Shown here: positions 29,182 through 37,889 of the stretch, piece after piece
Position numbering within the stretch: the first letter of the stretch is position 1
How the letters are laid out: every line of letters begins with the position of its first letter
From: Deltaproteobacteria bacterium HGW-Deltaproteobacteria-19
GTDB taxonomy: Bacteria > Desulfobacterota > Syntrophia > Syntrophales > PHBD01
DNA: 64,000 nucleotides
Assembly (NCBI GenBank): GCA_002841865.1
Contig: PHBD01000008.1
Span: forward strand, 1-64,000
Reading direction: 5' to 3'
The notes under the pieces: generated by a model
What the model saw: only the letters and a program-made list of their open reading frames with translations
The model's database searches: none
What the model was told of the DNA's origin: nothing
Made by a program: the position numbers and the translations under genes

Positions 29182-29580
29182 ATGAAGGAACCGAATCTGC
29201 AGAAACAGACGGCTTCAAACCCGGCGGAAATGGAACGAACGCGAAACCGCAAGGTATATGTTCCTCGGGTTGACATCTATGAAACGAAGGAGTCCATTGT
29301 GCTTCTGGCCGATATGCCGGGTGTGGACGAGGGCTCCGTGGATATAATGCTGGAAAAGAACGTGCTGACCATCAACGGAACGGTGGAGCCTGTCGGGTTC
29401 CCGGAGCACAATCTCGTGTATGCCGAGTACGATACGGGAGACTATCAGCGGGCATTCACCCTTCCCGAGGAAATCGATCAGAACAAAATCGAGGCGACGG
29501 TGAAAAACGGGGTTCTCCGCGTCGTTCTCCAGAAGGCGGAGAAATCCAAGGCCAGGAAGATCGCCATCAAGGCCGCATGA
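29182..29580 (+). CDS. Small heat shock protein Hsp20 (second of three)
   Basis: A 132-residue Hsp20 with the shortest N-terminal arm of the three. The ACD starts at VPRVDIYETKESIVLLADMPG, followed by VLTINGTVEP, YQRAFTLP and NGVLRVVLQ, and the tail has IAI. It has no Phe/Pro-rich N-terminal arm, which suggests it forms mixed oligomers with its neighbours. It starts 18 bases after the first Hsp20 gene and its stop overlaps the longest possible frame of the third. Confidence 0.93.
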   Translation: MKEPNLQKQTASNPAEMERTRNRKVYVPRVDIYETKESIVLLADMPGVDEGSVDIMLEKNVLTINGTVEPVGFPEHNLVYAEYDTGDYQRAFTLPEEIDQNKIEATVKNGVLRVVLQKAEKSKARKIAIKAA

Positions 29581-29597
29581 GAAAGGAGGTGGCAGAT

Positions 29598-30104
29598 ATG
29601 GCAATCCGCAGATTTTTGCCATCGCTCTGGGGTGCGCCCACGGTTCCGGCGGGACAGGAGAGTGTTCCACCCTTTTCCGCCCTCCAGCAGGAAATGAACC
29701 GGATCTTCGACGATTTTTTCCAGGGGACGAATCTCTCCCCGTTTCCGGCTGCCGGTGGGCCCGCCTGGGCGTTTCATCCATCTCTGGATGTGAAGGAAGG
29801 GGAGAAGGAAATCGTCATTTATGCGGAACTTCCCGGAATGGATGAGAAGGATGTGGAGCTCCTTCTGGAGGAGTCTTCGCTCGTTCTCAAGGGGGAGAAG
29901 AAATTCGAGAAGGAAGACAAGGGTGAGGGCTACCATACCATCGAACGGAGCTACGGGTCGTTTCACCGGGTCATTCCCCTGCCCCGGGAGATCGATTTGA
30001 ACAAGGCGCAGGCCCGTTTCAAGAACGGCGTCCTGACGGTAACCCTGCCAAAGCTGGAGCAGGCGAAGGAAAAAGGAAAGAAGATTCCCATTCAGTCCGC
30101 CTGA
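29598..30104 (+). CDS. Small heat shock protein Hsp20 (third of three)
   Basis: A 168-residue Hsp20 with a full-length N-terminal arm ending at GPAWAFHPSLDVKEGEKE. ACD features are YAELPGMDEKDVEL, YGSFHRVIPLP and NGVLTVTLP, and the tail carries IPI. ATG at 29,598 has AAGGAGGTGGCAGAT before it; an upstream in-frame ATG overlaps the previous stop by four bases. A terminator follows at 30,183. Confidence 0.95.
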   Translation: MAIRRFLPSLWGAPTVPAGQESVPPFSALQQEMNRIFDDFFQGTNLSPFPAAGGPAWAFHPSLDVKEGEKEIVIYAELPGMDEKDVELLLEESSLVLKGEKKFEKEDKGEGYHTIERSYGSFHRVIPLPREIDLNKAQARFKNGVLTVTLPKLEQAKEKGKKIPIQSA

Positions 30105-30182
30105 CAGCGTAAATACGGAGATTCGGCTGCAACATGAAAGAGCCTTTCATATCCGGAAGGGAAAACGCCGACAAAAGAAGGG

Positions 30183-30222
30183 GGAGCGGGTTTGAAATCC
30201 GCTCCTCCTTTTCTTTCTTTTT
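30183..30222 (+). terminator. Terminator of the Hsp20 operon
   Basis: Stem GGAGCGG/CCGCTCC extended inward by TTT/AAA-type pairs, followed by TCCTTTTCTTTCTTTTT. The same stem sequence occurs in reverse at 30,608 and in variant form around 46,940 and 47,400. Confidence 0.8.
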
Positions 30223-30229
30223 GCATCGT

Positions 30230-30541
30230 GGCGCGGGGGCTGTCACGGGGATTCCCGCCGTCGCGGAGAATTTTCCGCGGAGTGCATTGTCCGACCGAGC
30301 AGCCATCCGGGTGGAAAATTCTCCTGATTGCTCCTCTGGGAACCCCCGGCCGCGCCCCCGCGGATGGCGGGGAGTGGGGCTTCCCGGAGTGCGAATAGAG
30401 GCTTTTTCGGGGCACCCTGCCGTCGCAGCGAAGCGCCCGCAAAGTCATCTGTCTGAGCGCCGCCAGGCGCGAGTTATGACTTTGCAGCGGAGCGAGACGA
30501 TGCAGGGTCGAAAAAACTCTTCTGAGCGCGAGGGAAGCCCC
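30230..30541. repeat. Dispersed double-palindrome element, copy 1
   Basis: Two large imperfect palindromes stand next to each other. Module A (30,230-30,363) pairs GCGGGGGC with GCCCCCGC at its ends, GGGGATTCCC with GGGAACCCC, and GGAGAATTTTCC with GGAAAATTCTCC inside. Module B (30,376-30,541) pairs GGGGCTTCCC with GGGAAGCCCC at its ends, AGAG with CTCT and CTTTTTCG with CGAAAAAA, CCCTGC with GCAGGG, and a perfect GCAAAGTCAT/ATGACTTTGC stem (30,439-30,448 with 30,476-30,485) capped by GCGCC/GGCGC. A diverged copy in the same orientation lies at 47,019-47,333. No transposase is present. It sits between the 3' ends of convergent genes. Confidence 0.85.
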
Positions 30542-30607
30542 CTCTTGCGAGTCGGCTTCTCAGCCAGGAACGCCGGGTTGCTTAAAAAAGAATAAAAGAA
30601 TAGAAGG

Positions 30608-30630
30608 AGGAGCGGATTTCAAATCCGTCC
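30608..30630 (-). terminator. Terminator of the yjbQ operon
   Basis: On the minus strand GGACGGATTTG pairs with AAATCCGCTCC and is followed by TCCTTCTATTCTTTTATTC. It ends the maf-yggS-HD-yjbQ transcript and closes the repeat element on its right side. Confidence 0.7.
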
Positions 30631-30672
30631 CGCCTTATTATTCCTGATGCGTGTTGGTTTTGGGGTTTTCTG

Positions 30673-31071
30673 TCAGGGGTCCGCCACCAGTTTCACCAGG
30701 ACTTTTCGCGTCCTCGGACCGTCGAACTCGCAGAAGAAGACCGACTGCCACGTACCGAGCACGAGGCGGCCCCCTTCGATGATCACCGTCTCCGAGGCCC
30801 CGAAGAGAGAAGCCTTCACGTGGGCGTCGGAGTTGCCCTCCTGGTGGCGGTAGGAGCCATCGGCGGGGACAAGTTTTTCCGTGGCGGCGAGGATATCCCG
30901 GACGACGTCCGGATCCGCGTTTTCATTGATGGTCACCGCGGCGGTCGTGTGGGGCACGAAGACGATGCAGAGGCCGTTCTCCAGACCTTGCTCGCGAACG
31001 GCAGACTGCAGGGCGTCGGTGATGTCGATCATCTGGATGCGGACGCCGGTCCGGACGGTGATCGTTTTCAT
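30673..31071 (-). CDS. yjbQ: YjbQ family protein (UPF0047)
   Basis: A 132-residue single-domain protein of the YjbQ/UPF0047 family, some members of which have weak thiamine-phosphate synthase activity. Signature: FVPHTTAAVTINENADPDVVRD and 'GSYRHQEGNSDAHVKASLFG', with conserved His residues, ending in TWQSVFFCEFDGPR. Its cellular role is not established. It is the last of four overlapping genes; its start overlaps the HD-domain gene by ATGA. Confidence 0.9.
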   Translation of the reverse strand: MKTITVRTGVRIQMIDITDALQSAVREQGLENGLCIVFVPHTTAAVTINENADPDVVRDILAATEKLVPADGSYRHQEGNSDAHVKASLFGASETVIIEGGRLVLGTWQSVFFCEFDGPRTRKVLVKLVADP

Positions 31072-31826
31072 AGCTTCTCCGGATCGTTCTGTTCCACCAG
31101 GGCGTCGTAGAGGTTTCGGCCGATGAGAAGTCCCCGGTCGATGAAGTCCGGCCCGTAGCGGCGTCCCGTCTCCGTCCGAAACGTCTCCCGGATTTTCCGG
31201 AGACTGTCGAGTCCCTGGAGAAACCGGGGGAGAATGACCTGGAGGGGGATCCGGCGCGGAAGGAGCATGGCCCAGAGGGTTTCCGTGAAATTGTCCGGTC
31301 CCCAGCGGAACTTGTCGGCGTCGTACAGGGCGTTCGAAATCAGCCGGGCCGCCGGGTCATCCGGCTCCTCGTGAGGCTGGAAGGCCTCGTGATTCCGAAT
31401 GGCCAGCGTGATGGCCTGACGTTCCCCTTCATCAAGGGCAAAGGCGCCGAGGAGCCGCTCCGCCTCTTCCGCTCCCCGCTGCGCATGCTGCCGCTCCGTC
31501 CGCCGGATGTCGTGCAGGATGCCGGCGAGATGGGCCAGGACGGTGATCCTCCGGAGCCCCTCATCGCCCCATGCCTGGCGGTCCTCCAGGAGAACGATGG
31601 CCCCGGCATCCACGGCTACTTTTTTCACGTGAAGAAGCCCGTGTCCGATGGGGTCCTCCTGGCTGGTGATGATGTCAACGGCCTCACTGACCATGGAGTC
31701 GGAGAGAAAGAGCTGCCTGGATATCCCGACGGCCTCTTCTCCCTCGCGATAGAAGAGGGGCACGCCGGCCTCGACGGCGAACCGCTCCGCCATTTCCTTT
31801 GCTTGCCGATACTGATCTTCCAGCAC
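31068..31826 (-). CDS. HD-domain phosphohydrolase
   Basis: A 252-residue protein with an HD domain: early His in GHGLLHVKKVAVDA, then HLAGILHDIRR (the HD pair), later IRNHEAF and NALYDADKFRWG. These supply the metal ligands of HD hydrolases acting on nucleotides or phosphorylated small molecules. A GTG start is inferred from GGCAGGAGGAAGACCC directly before it; the longer frame from an upstream ATG would overlap yggS. The substrate is unknown. Confidence 0.8.
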   Translation of the reverse strand: MLEDQYRQAKEMAERFAVEAGVPLFYREGEEAVGISRQLFLSDSMVSEAVDIITSQEDPIGHGLLHVKKVAVDAGAIVLLEDRQAWGDEGLRRITVLAHLAGILHDIRRTERQHAQRGAEEAERLLGAFALDEGERQAITLAIRNHEAFQPHEEPDDPAARLISNALYDADKFRWGPDNFTETLWAMLLPRRIPLQVILPRFLQGLDSLRKIRETFRTETGRRYGPDFIDRGLLIGRNLYDALVEQNDPEKL

Positions 31827-31842
31827 GGGTCTTCCTCCTGCC

Positions 31843-32544
31843 TTACACCGGCCGCTCGCCGAAAATGGCCCGGCCGACCCGGACAATCGTGGATCCTTCC
31901 TCCACGGCCACCCGGTAATCGTTTGTCATGCCCATGGAGAGCTCGTCCATGTGAACTCCTTCGATATGTTCCCGGCGGATTGCCTCCGCAAGTTGCCGGA
32001 GGGCCGCGAAGTGGGGCCGGGCTTCCTCGGGGTCGTCGAACCAGGGCGGCATTGTCATCAGTCCCCGGATGGAAAGGCAGGGGAATTCCGCCAGGCTGCG
32101 CACGAGGGTGATGGCCTGGGAAGCGGGTACGCCGCTCTTGCTGGCCTCTCCGCTCACGTTGACCTCCACCAGGATCTTCAGGGTCATTTCTTGAGCGGCG
32201 GCCCGGCGGTCCAGCTCCCGGGCCAGATCGATCCGGTCCACCGAGTGGATCAGGTCGAAGAGCCGCACGGCGTACTTCGCCTTGTTCGTCTGCAGGTGGC
32301 CGATGAAGTGCCATGGGAGCGGCCTGCCCAGGAGATCGATCTTGCGCCGGGCCTCCTGGACGTAATTCTCACCGATGAGGTCCACGCCCGCCGCGATGGC
32401 CTCCCGGATCCGGTCGTCGTCGACGGTCTTGGTGACTGCCAGGAGGCGGATCTCCGCAGGGGAACGTCCTGCTTTCCGGGCTGCCCGGGCGATTTCCTCC
32501 CGGACGAAGGCGATATTTTCGCTAACCGATCGGATCGTTTCCAT
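31843..32544 (-). CDS. PLP homeostasis protein YggS family
   Basis: A 233-residue alanine racemase-like TIM barrel that binds pyridoxal phosphate on the lysine in LLAVTKTV. The signature HFIGHLQTNKAK and LSMGMTNDYRVAVEEGSTIVRVG are intact. YggS/PLPBP proteins balance free PLP and affect amino-acid pools. METIRS at 32,544 is taken as start, overlapping the maf stop by 23 bases. Confidence 0.95.
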   Translation of the reverse strand: METIRSVSENIAFVREEIARAARKAGRSPAEIRLLAVTKTVDDDRIREAIAAGVDLIGENYVQEARRKIDLLGRPLPWHFIGHLQTNKAKYAVRLFDLIHSVDRIDLARELDRRAAAQEMTLKILVEVNVSGEASKSGVPASQAITLVRSLAEFPCLSIRGLMTMPPWFDDPEEARPHFAALRQLAEAIRREHIEGVHMDELSMGMTNDYRVAVEEGSTIVRVGRAIFGERPV

Positions 32545-33139
32545 TGGCCGAAAACCGGATGGCCCCCGCATCGCGGAGGACCTCCATGACTTCGCAGAGG
32601 GGAAGACCCATTACGTTTGTGTAGGAGCCCCGGATTTCCTGGATGAAGAAGGCGCCCATTCCCTGGACTGCGTACCCGCCGGCCTTGTCGTATGGTTCGT
32701 CCGAGCGGACGTACCAGTTCATTTCCTCGTCTGACAGGTTCTTGAACAGAACGGTCGAGGAGATCGCCCGGGAGACCGCGCGGCTTCCTCCCCCGGACAG
32801 AACGGAAAATCCCGTGTAAACCGTGTGCTCCCGGCCGCTCAGCATCCGGAGCATCGCCTTTGCCTCCTCCCGGCCGACGGGCTTGCCCAGGACCCGCCCG
32901 TCAATGACGACGATTGTGTCGGCGCCGAGCACCCAGGCATCCGGATGCCGCCGGGTGAGGGCTTCCGCCTTGGCCGCCGAGAGCCTGAGCACATGCTCCT
33001 CTGGGGATTCCTCGGGGTGTGCCGCTTCCTCCACGCCGCTGGGGACCACCTGGAATGTCAGGCCTACCCTCTCCAGCAGTTCAATCCGCCGCGGTGATGC
33101 GGATGCCAGGATCAGTTTGTTTTCTTGAATGATTCCCAT
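32522..33139 (-). CDS. maf: Maf/YhdE nucleotide pyrophosphatase
   Basis: A 205-residue house-cleaning NTP pyrophosphatase. The family features are LASASPRRIELL at the start, 'DAWVLGADTIVVIDGRVLGKP' in the centre, and 'YDKAGGYAVQGMGAFFIQEI' with 'GSYTNVMGLPL' late. It hydrolyses modified dTTP/UTP or m7GTP depending on subfamily. The start at MGIIQENK is consistent with family length; GAGAT upstream is a weak ribosome site. First gene of the four-gene operon. Confidence 0.93.
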   Translation of the reverse strand: MGIIQENKLILASASPRRIELLERVGLTFQVVPSGVEEAAHPEESPEEHVLRLSAAKAEALTRRHPDAWVLGADTIVVIDGRVLGKPVGREEAKAMLRMLSGREHTVYTGFSVLSGGGSRAVSRAISSTVLFKNLSDEEMNWYVRSDEPYDKAGGYAVQGMGAFFIQEIRGSYTNVMGLPLCEVMEVLRDAGAIRFSANGNDPIG

Positions 33140-33239
33140 CTGGTTGATCTCAACTTTCTTCAAGATACATCGACTTTGTAACACAGTTCGTCTCGCCTTG
33201 ACGACGGGATTTTGATATGCCCCGGAGCAGGAGGCGGGA

Positions 33240-33758
33240 ATGGAGGCGCATATGCTGGCATGGAAGCGATTTGTGGAGCCGTCCGACCGGGTCCGGATCC
33301 TGGAGATCGTTTTATCCACCGGGGCCTTCTCCGAGGAGGAGGCGGACATTGCCGTGGAGCTGGTGGACGAGCGCCTGGCCCACGGCGGGGACAGCGGCTA
33401 TGAGTTTCTGCTGGCCGAGGCGGAAGGGCGGCTGGCCGGATACACCTGCTTCGGCCGGGTCCCCGGGACCCTCTCCAGCTTCGACCTCTACTGGATCGTC
33501 GTGGCCCCGGAACGGCAGCGGAAGGGGGTCGGCGGCCTGTTGTTGATGGAGACGGAACGTGCCGCCCGGGAGAAGGGGGCGACACGGATCTACGCGGACA
33601 CGTCGTCCAGTCCCGGTTACGAGGCGGCCCGCCGTTTCTATGAGGCTTGTGGATACCGCCGCGAGGCCTTCCTCCCCGATTTCTACCGGCCCGGCGACGG
33701 AAAAGTGATCTATGCCAGGGTCCTGACGAGGAATCTTCCGGATGGAGAAAATTCCTGA
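33240..33758 (+). CDS. GNAT family N-acetyltransferase
   Basis: A 172-residue acetyltransferase with the GNAT acetyl-CoA motif 'LYWIVVAPERQRKGVGGLLL' (about 82-103) and the family-ending 'YEAARRFYEACGYRREA'. It would transfer an acetyl group to an amine; the acceptor is unknown. CAGGAGGCGGGA precedes the ATG. It is divergent from maf and convergent with the AI-2E-family gene. Confidence 0.88.
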   Translation: MEAHMLAWKRFVEPSDRVRILEIVLSTGAFSEEEADIAVELVDERLAHGGDSGYEFLLAEAEGRLAGYTCFGRVPGTLSSFDLYWIVVAPERQRKGVGGLLLMETERAAREKGATRIYADTSSSPGYEAARRFYEACGYRREAFLPDFYRPGDGKVIYARVLTRNLPDGENS

Positions 33759-33784
33759 ATTCACGGTCGACGATCGACCGGGGC

Positions 33785-34837
33785 TCAAGGATTCTCAGGC
33801 GGATAGAGGGAGACTTCGTACATGTCCAGGATGGACATGAGGAGCGATGCCAGGATCGGGCCGATGACAAAGCCCGAAATGCCGAACAGGGCAATCCCGC
33901 CCAGGGTGGACAGGAAGATCACGAGCGGGTGCATCTGGACATCCCGCCCCAGAAGGATGGGCCGTAAAAGATTGTCCACCATGCTGATGACCAGCGCACC
34001 CGCCAGAATCACGGTAATTCCCTCCCACATGTGTCCGGTCGCCAGGAGAAGCAACCCGGCGGGGGCCCAGACGATGGAGCATCCAACCCCCGGGATGATG
34101 GATGTCAGGACCATGACGACCCCCCAGGTGAGGGCGCCCTTGATCCCTACCAGGTAGAACAGGATCCCGCCCAGGCACCCCTGCAGGCCGCCGATGATGA
34201 AGGTGACTTTCAGTGTCGCCCGGGCGGTGATGACGAACCGCTCGTACAGCACCGACTCACGGTCTTTTCCAAGGGCGAAGAGCTGTTTGGCCCTCTGGAG
34301 CATCCGGTCCCCGTCGCGGATAAAAAAGAACAGGGCGTAGAGCATCACGGCGAATTTTACAAGGAACAGCAGGGTGTTCTGCGTGAGGTCTGTCAGGCTC
34401 TTGAAAATGATGTTCGCCAGGTTTTTGACCACATCGGTAAAGCGTTCGACGAGGGTATCACTGTTTAAGTGGAGCCGGGCCGTCGTGGGATGAGCCGCAA
34501 GACGGTCCGCCAGGTCGCGGGCCTTGTACTCCAGGTTGGCGATGTCCGCGTCGATGGAATTGTAGAGCTCGATGGATTCGTTCACCAGGAGCGTTGCCAG
34601 GATCCCCGCCGGGAGAATGAGGAGAAAAAGTACCAGGAGCAGGGTGATGGCAGCGTTCAGGGAAGGCCGGTTACGCTTTCTCTGGAGCCTGCGATAAAGG
34701 GGTTGAAAAAGGCCGGAGATGACGACGGCCCAGAAGAGGGCGAAGGCGAATGGCTTCAGGAGGTAGAAAGACAGCGCGACGACCACGCCGGCCAGGGCGA
34801 TGAACAGGATCCTGCGCGCTTTTACTGGGTCCACCAT
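33785..34837 (-). CDS. AI-2E family (PerM/YdiK-type) transporter
   Basis: A 350-residue membrane protein with about eight helices: a pair at the N-terminus (10-45), one near 60-85, a soluble loop (90-150), then helices including 'GGLQGCLGGILFYLVGIKGA' and 'MVLTSIIPGVGCSIVWAPAG', which are the family hallmarks. Some members export autoinducer-2 and others act as Na+/H+ antiporters, so the substrate is open. Single gene, 167 bases downstream of ilvD. Confidence 0.88.
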   Translation of the reverse strand: MVDPVKARRILFIALAGVVVALSFYLLKPFAFALFWAVVISGLFQPLYRRLQRKRNRPSLNAAITLLLVLFLLILPAGILATLLVNESIELYNSIDADIANLEYKARDLADRLAAHPTTARLHLNSDTLVERFTDVVKNLANIIFKSLTDLTQNTLLFLVKFAVMLYALFFFIRDGDRMLQRAKQLFALGKDRESVLYERFVITARATLKVTFIIGGLQGCLGGILFYLVGIKGALTWGVVMVLTSIIPGVGCSIVWAPAGLLLLATGHMWEGITVILAGALVISMVDNLLRPILLGRDVQMHPLVIFLSTLGGIALFGISGFVIGPILASLLMSILDMYEVSLYPPENP

Positions 34838-34907
34838 AACGGCCTGCCACTTTCGACGCGACCCGATGAAGTGCCGTTGTATCCGGGGGGCCCCGGCGCA
34901 TGTCGCT

Positions 34908-34931
34908 CGGGAGAGCGAATCCGCTCTCCCG
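34908..34931. other. Hairpin beyond the ilv operon
   Basis: A perfect 10-bp stem CGGGAGAGCG/CGCTCTCCCG with a 4-base loop, about 75 bases after the ilvD stop. No T-run on either side, so it is more likely an mRNA end stabiliser or attenuator-like element than a classical terminator. Confidence 0.4.
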
Positions 34932-35004
34932 GAAGAAATGAATAAAGGATTTTCCCGGCTCCGTCAATCGGGAACCGCGGGGCGAGAGGGGGGCGGAAGT
35001 GTGA

Positions 35005-36666
35005 TCAGTCCCCGAAGACCGCCCCGGTACTGGCGGACGTAACAAGACGGGCATACCGGGCCAGGTATCCCCCCGTCACACGGGGCCGAAAAGGCTTCAG
35101 GGTTTTCCGGCGTTTTTCCAGCTCCTGTTTCCCGACCTTCAGGGTGATCGTTTTCTTCGGAATGTCGATGGCGATCCGGTCCCCTTCCCGGACAAGGGCG
35201 ATGGGGCCGCCTTCGGCTGCTTCCGGCGAGATGTGCCCGATGGCCGCGCCCCGGGTTCCGCCGCTGAAACGGCCATCCGTGAGGAGGGCCACGGTCTTGT
35301 CCAGCCCCATCCCGGCGATGGCGGAAGTGGGCCCCAGCATTTCACGCATTCCCGGGCCGCCCCGGGGACCTTCGTAACGGATCACGACGATGTCCCCGGC
35401 CTTGATCTTTCCTCCCAGGATGGCCGTGATGGCCTCATCCTCGCTATCGAAAACCCGCGCAGTTCCCTCGTTGGCGAGCATGTCCTCCGCCACGGCAGAC
35501 TGCTTCACCACCGCCCCGTCGGGGGCCAGGTTGCCCCTCAGGACGGCGAGCCCGCCTTCCGGGTAGTAGGGGCTCTCCAAGGGGCGGATCACGTCTCTAT
35601 TGAGAATCCGGGCCGACTTCAGGTTGTCACCGACGGATTTGCCTGTCACCGTCAGGACGTCCAGTTCTACGACCCCGAGGCCGCTGACGGCCAGGAGGAC
35701 CGCTTGGATGCCTCCGGCGAGGTGCAAATCCTCGATATGATGGGTGCCGGCGGGGCTCAACTTGCAGAGGTTCGGGGTCCGGGCGCTGATTTCGTTGAAC
35801 AGATCCAGGTCGAGCCGCATCCCCGCCTCGTGAGCGACGGCGGGGATGTGGAGGACTGTGTTGGTCGAGCATCCCAGGGCCATGTCCGCGGCGATGGCGT
35901 TCCGGAAGGCCTTCAGGGTAGCAACGTCGCGGGGCCGGATCTCCTTCCGGACCAGTTCCATGATCTTCATGCCCGTTTCTTTTGCCAGTCGCCGCCGGGC
36001 CGCCTCCACGGCCGGGATGGTCCCGTTTCCCGGGAGCCCAAGGCCGAGGGCCTCGGTTACGCAGTTCATCGAGTTGGCCGTGTACATCCCCGAGCAGGAG
36101 CCGCACCCCGGACAGGCGCAGTCTTCCAGGGCCTGGAGGGTCTTCCGCGTCATCCGGCCGGCCTTGACGGCCCCGACACCCTCGAAGACGCTGATCAGAT
36201 CCACGGACTTTTCTCCCAGCCGGCCGGCCAGCATGGGGCCGCCGCTGACGAAAATGGCGGGAATGTTCAACCGCATGGCCGCCATGAGCATGCCGGGGAT
36301 AATCTTGTCACAGTTGGGGATGAGGACCAAGCCGTCGAATGGATGGGCCATGGCCATGACCTCGACGGAGTCGGCGATCAGTTCCCGGCTGGCCAGGGAG
36401 TATTTCATGCCGGTGTGTCCCATGGCGATGCCGTCGCAGACGCCGATGGCGGGGAACTCGACGGGAGTGCCTCCGGCCATGCGGATACCCGCCTTGACGT
36501 CCTCGGCGATCGTCCGGAGATGGACATGGCCCGGGATGATCTCATTGAAGGAATTCACCACGCCGATGAGCGGGCGGGCGATTTCCTCGTCGGTGTATCC
36601 CATGGCCTTGAACAGGGACCGGTGAGGGGCCCGTTCCAGCCCCTTTTTCATCTGATCGCTCCGCAT
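35005..36666 (-). CDS. ilvD: Dihydroxy-acid dehydratase
   Basis: A 553-residue iron-sulfur dehydratase making 2-ketoisovalerate and 2-keto-3-methylvalerate. Cluster ligands are the Cys in [15 protein letters not shown] and the central '[10 protein letters not shown]' neighbourhood; the C-terminal swivelling domain has '[19 protein letters not shown]' and '[13 protein letters not shown]'. Length is standard. Last gene of ilvBNCD, 103 bases after ilvC. Confidence 0.97.
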   Translation of the reverse strand: MRSDQMKKGLERAPHRSLFKAMGYTDEEIARPLIGVVNSFNEIIPGHVHLRTIAEDVKAGIRMAGGTPVEFPAIGVCDGIAMGHTGMKYSLASRELIADSVEVMAMAHPFDGLVLIPNCDKIIPGMLMAAMRLNIPAIFVSGGPMLAGRLGEKSVDLISVFEGVGAVKAGRMTRKTLQALEDCACPGCGSCSGMYTANSMNCVTEALGLGLPGNGTIPAVEAARRRLAKETGMKIMELVRKEIRPRDVATLKAFRNAIAADMALGCSTNTVLHIPAVAHEAGMRLDLDLFNEISARTPNLCKLSPAGTHHIEDLHLAGGIQAVLLAVSGLGVVELDVLTVTGKSVGDNLKSARILNRDVIRPLESPYYPEGGLAVLRGNLAPDGAVVKQSAVAEDMLANEGTARVFDSEDEAITAILGGKIKAGDIVVIRYEGPRGGPGMREMLGPTSAIAGMGLDKTVALLTDGRFSGGTRGAAIGHISPEAAEGGPIALVREGDRIAIDIPKKTITLKVGKQELEKRRKTLKPFRPRVTGGYLARYARLVTSASTGAVFGD

Positions 36667-36769
36667 CGTGTCTTTCCCCCTTGATCGATGGTTTGAAGCT
36701 TCGTGAGGCGGGCTCTCCCCGGCCGTTCGGGGCCGGGGAGAGACAGGAATGGTAAATCAACCAGGATGG

Positions 36770-37822
36770 TTACTTTTTGCGATTTTCCGGGCGCAGGGAG
36801 CGCACCGCCGCACCGGCCCGCCACATCTCCGACTCCCGCATCTCAGCGAGTTCTTTGTCCAGTCGCTGGCGATAGTCAGGGGCGCTGTTGGCGTCCAGGA
36901 CGATCTGCGTCTCCTCGCCGCTGAGCACCCGTGCGTAGAGCTCATCGAAGACGGGGACGACAGCGTCGCGGAAGCGGCCCTTCCAGTCCAGGGCGCCCCG
37001 CTGGGCGGTGGTGCTGCAGTTCCCGTACATCCAGTCCATGCCGTTGTCCGCTACCAGGCGGATGAGGCTCTGGGTGAGCTCTTCCACGGTCTCGTTGAAG
37101 GCCTCGCTGGGGCTATGGCCGTGCTTCCGGAGGAGATTGTACTGGGCCTCCATGATCCCCGCCAGGGCGCCCATGAGGACACCCCGCTCGCCCGTGAGAT
37201 CGCTGTAAACCTCGTTGGCGAAGGTAGTCGGGAAGAGGTATCCGGAGCCGATGGCGACCCCGAGGGCAATCGTGCGCTCCAGTGCCCGACCCGTGTAATC
37301 CTGGAAGATGGCGTAGCTGGAATTGATGCCGCTCCCGGCCAGGAAGTTGGTCCGGACGGTCCGGCCCGATCCTTTGGGGGCCACCAGGATTACGTCCACA
37401 TTGGGCGGAGGGATGACGCCCGTCCGTTCCTTGTAGACGATGGAGAAGCCGTGGGAAAAGTACAGGGCGTCGCCCTCGTTGAGACATGCCTTGATGGCGG
37501 GCCACATGGTCTTCTGCCCCGCATCGGACAGGAGGTACTGGATGACCGTTCCCCGCCGGGCCGCCTCCTCCGGGGAGAACAGGGTCTCGCCGGGAACGAA
37601 CCCGTCGGCGAGGGCCTTCTCCCAGGAAGCGCCGCCTTCCCGCTGGCCCACGATAACCCGGATGCCGTTGTCCTTCATGTTCAGGGCCTGTCCCGGCCCC
37701 TGGACTCCGTAGCCTACGACGGCGACGGTTTCGTTCTTCAGAACCTCCCGGGCCTTCTCCAGCGGAAATTCCTCCGCCGTGACCACTTCTTCCCAGACGC
37801 CGCCGAAGTCAATCTTTGCCAT
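36770..37822 (-). CDS. ilvC: Ketol-acid reductoisomerase
   Basis: A 350-residue KARI. The Rossmann loop reads GYGVQGPGQALNMKDNG, which differs from the more usual GYGSQGHAHALN form. The cofactor loop is VIVGQREGGASWEKA. The catalytic helical domain has 'DLTGERGVLMGALAGIMEAQY' and YGNCSTTAQRGALDWKGRF. It converts acetolactate to dihydroxyisovalerate. The atypical glycine loop points to a KARI subgroup that may prefer NADH or use both cofactors; this is inference. The start has AGGAGTTTC before it. Confidence 0.95.
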   Translation of the reverse strand: MAKIDFGGVWEEVVTAEEFPLEKAREVLKNETVAVVGYGVQGPGQALNMKDNGIRVIVGQREGGASWEKALADGFVPGETLFSPEEAARRGTVIQYLLSDAGQKTMWPAIKACLNEGDALYFSHGFSIVYKERTGVIPPPNVDVILVAPKGSGRTVRTNFLAGSGINSSYAIFQDYTGRALERTIALGVAIGSGYLFPTTFANEVYSDLTGERGVLMGALAGIMEAQYNLLRKHGHSPSEAFNETVEELTQSLIRLVADNGMDWMYGNCSTTAQRGALDWKGRFRDAVVPVFDELYARVLSGEETQIVLDANSAPDYRQRLDKELAEMRESEMWRAGAAVRSLRPENRKK

Positions 37823-37889
37823 GAAACTCCTCCTGATTTCTCTCGAATATTCGAATGGGCCGTCTCCGCCCGCTCGGACGGTTCCGGAC

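Noticed and set aside
30092-30595. Open frames inside repeat copy 1 on both strands
   Set aside because: The equivalent frame in copy 2 shares only a short stretch (MTLRALRCDG) and then breaks by insertions and deletions. The sequence conservation follows palindromic pairing, not codons.
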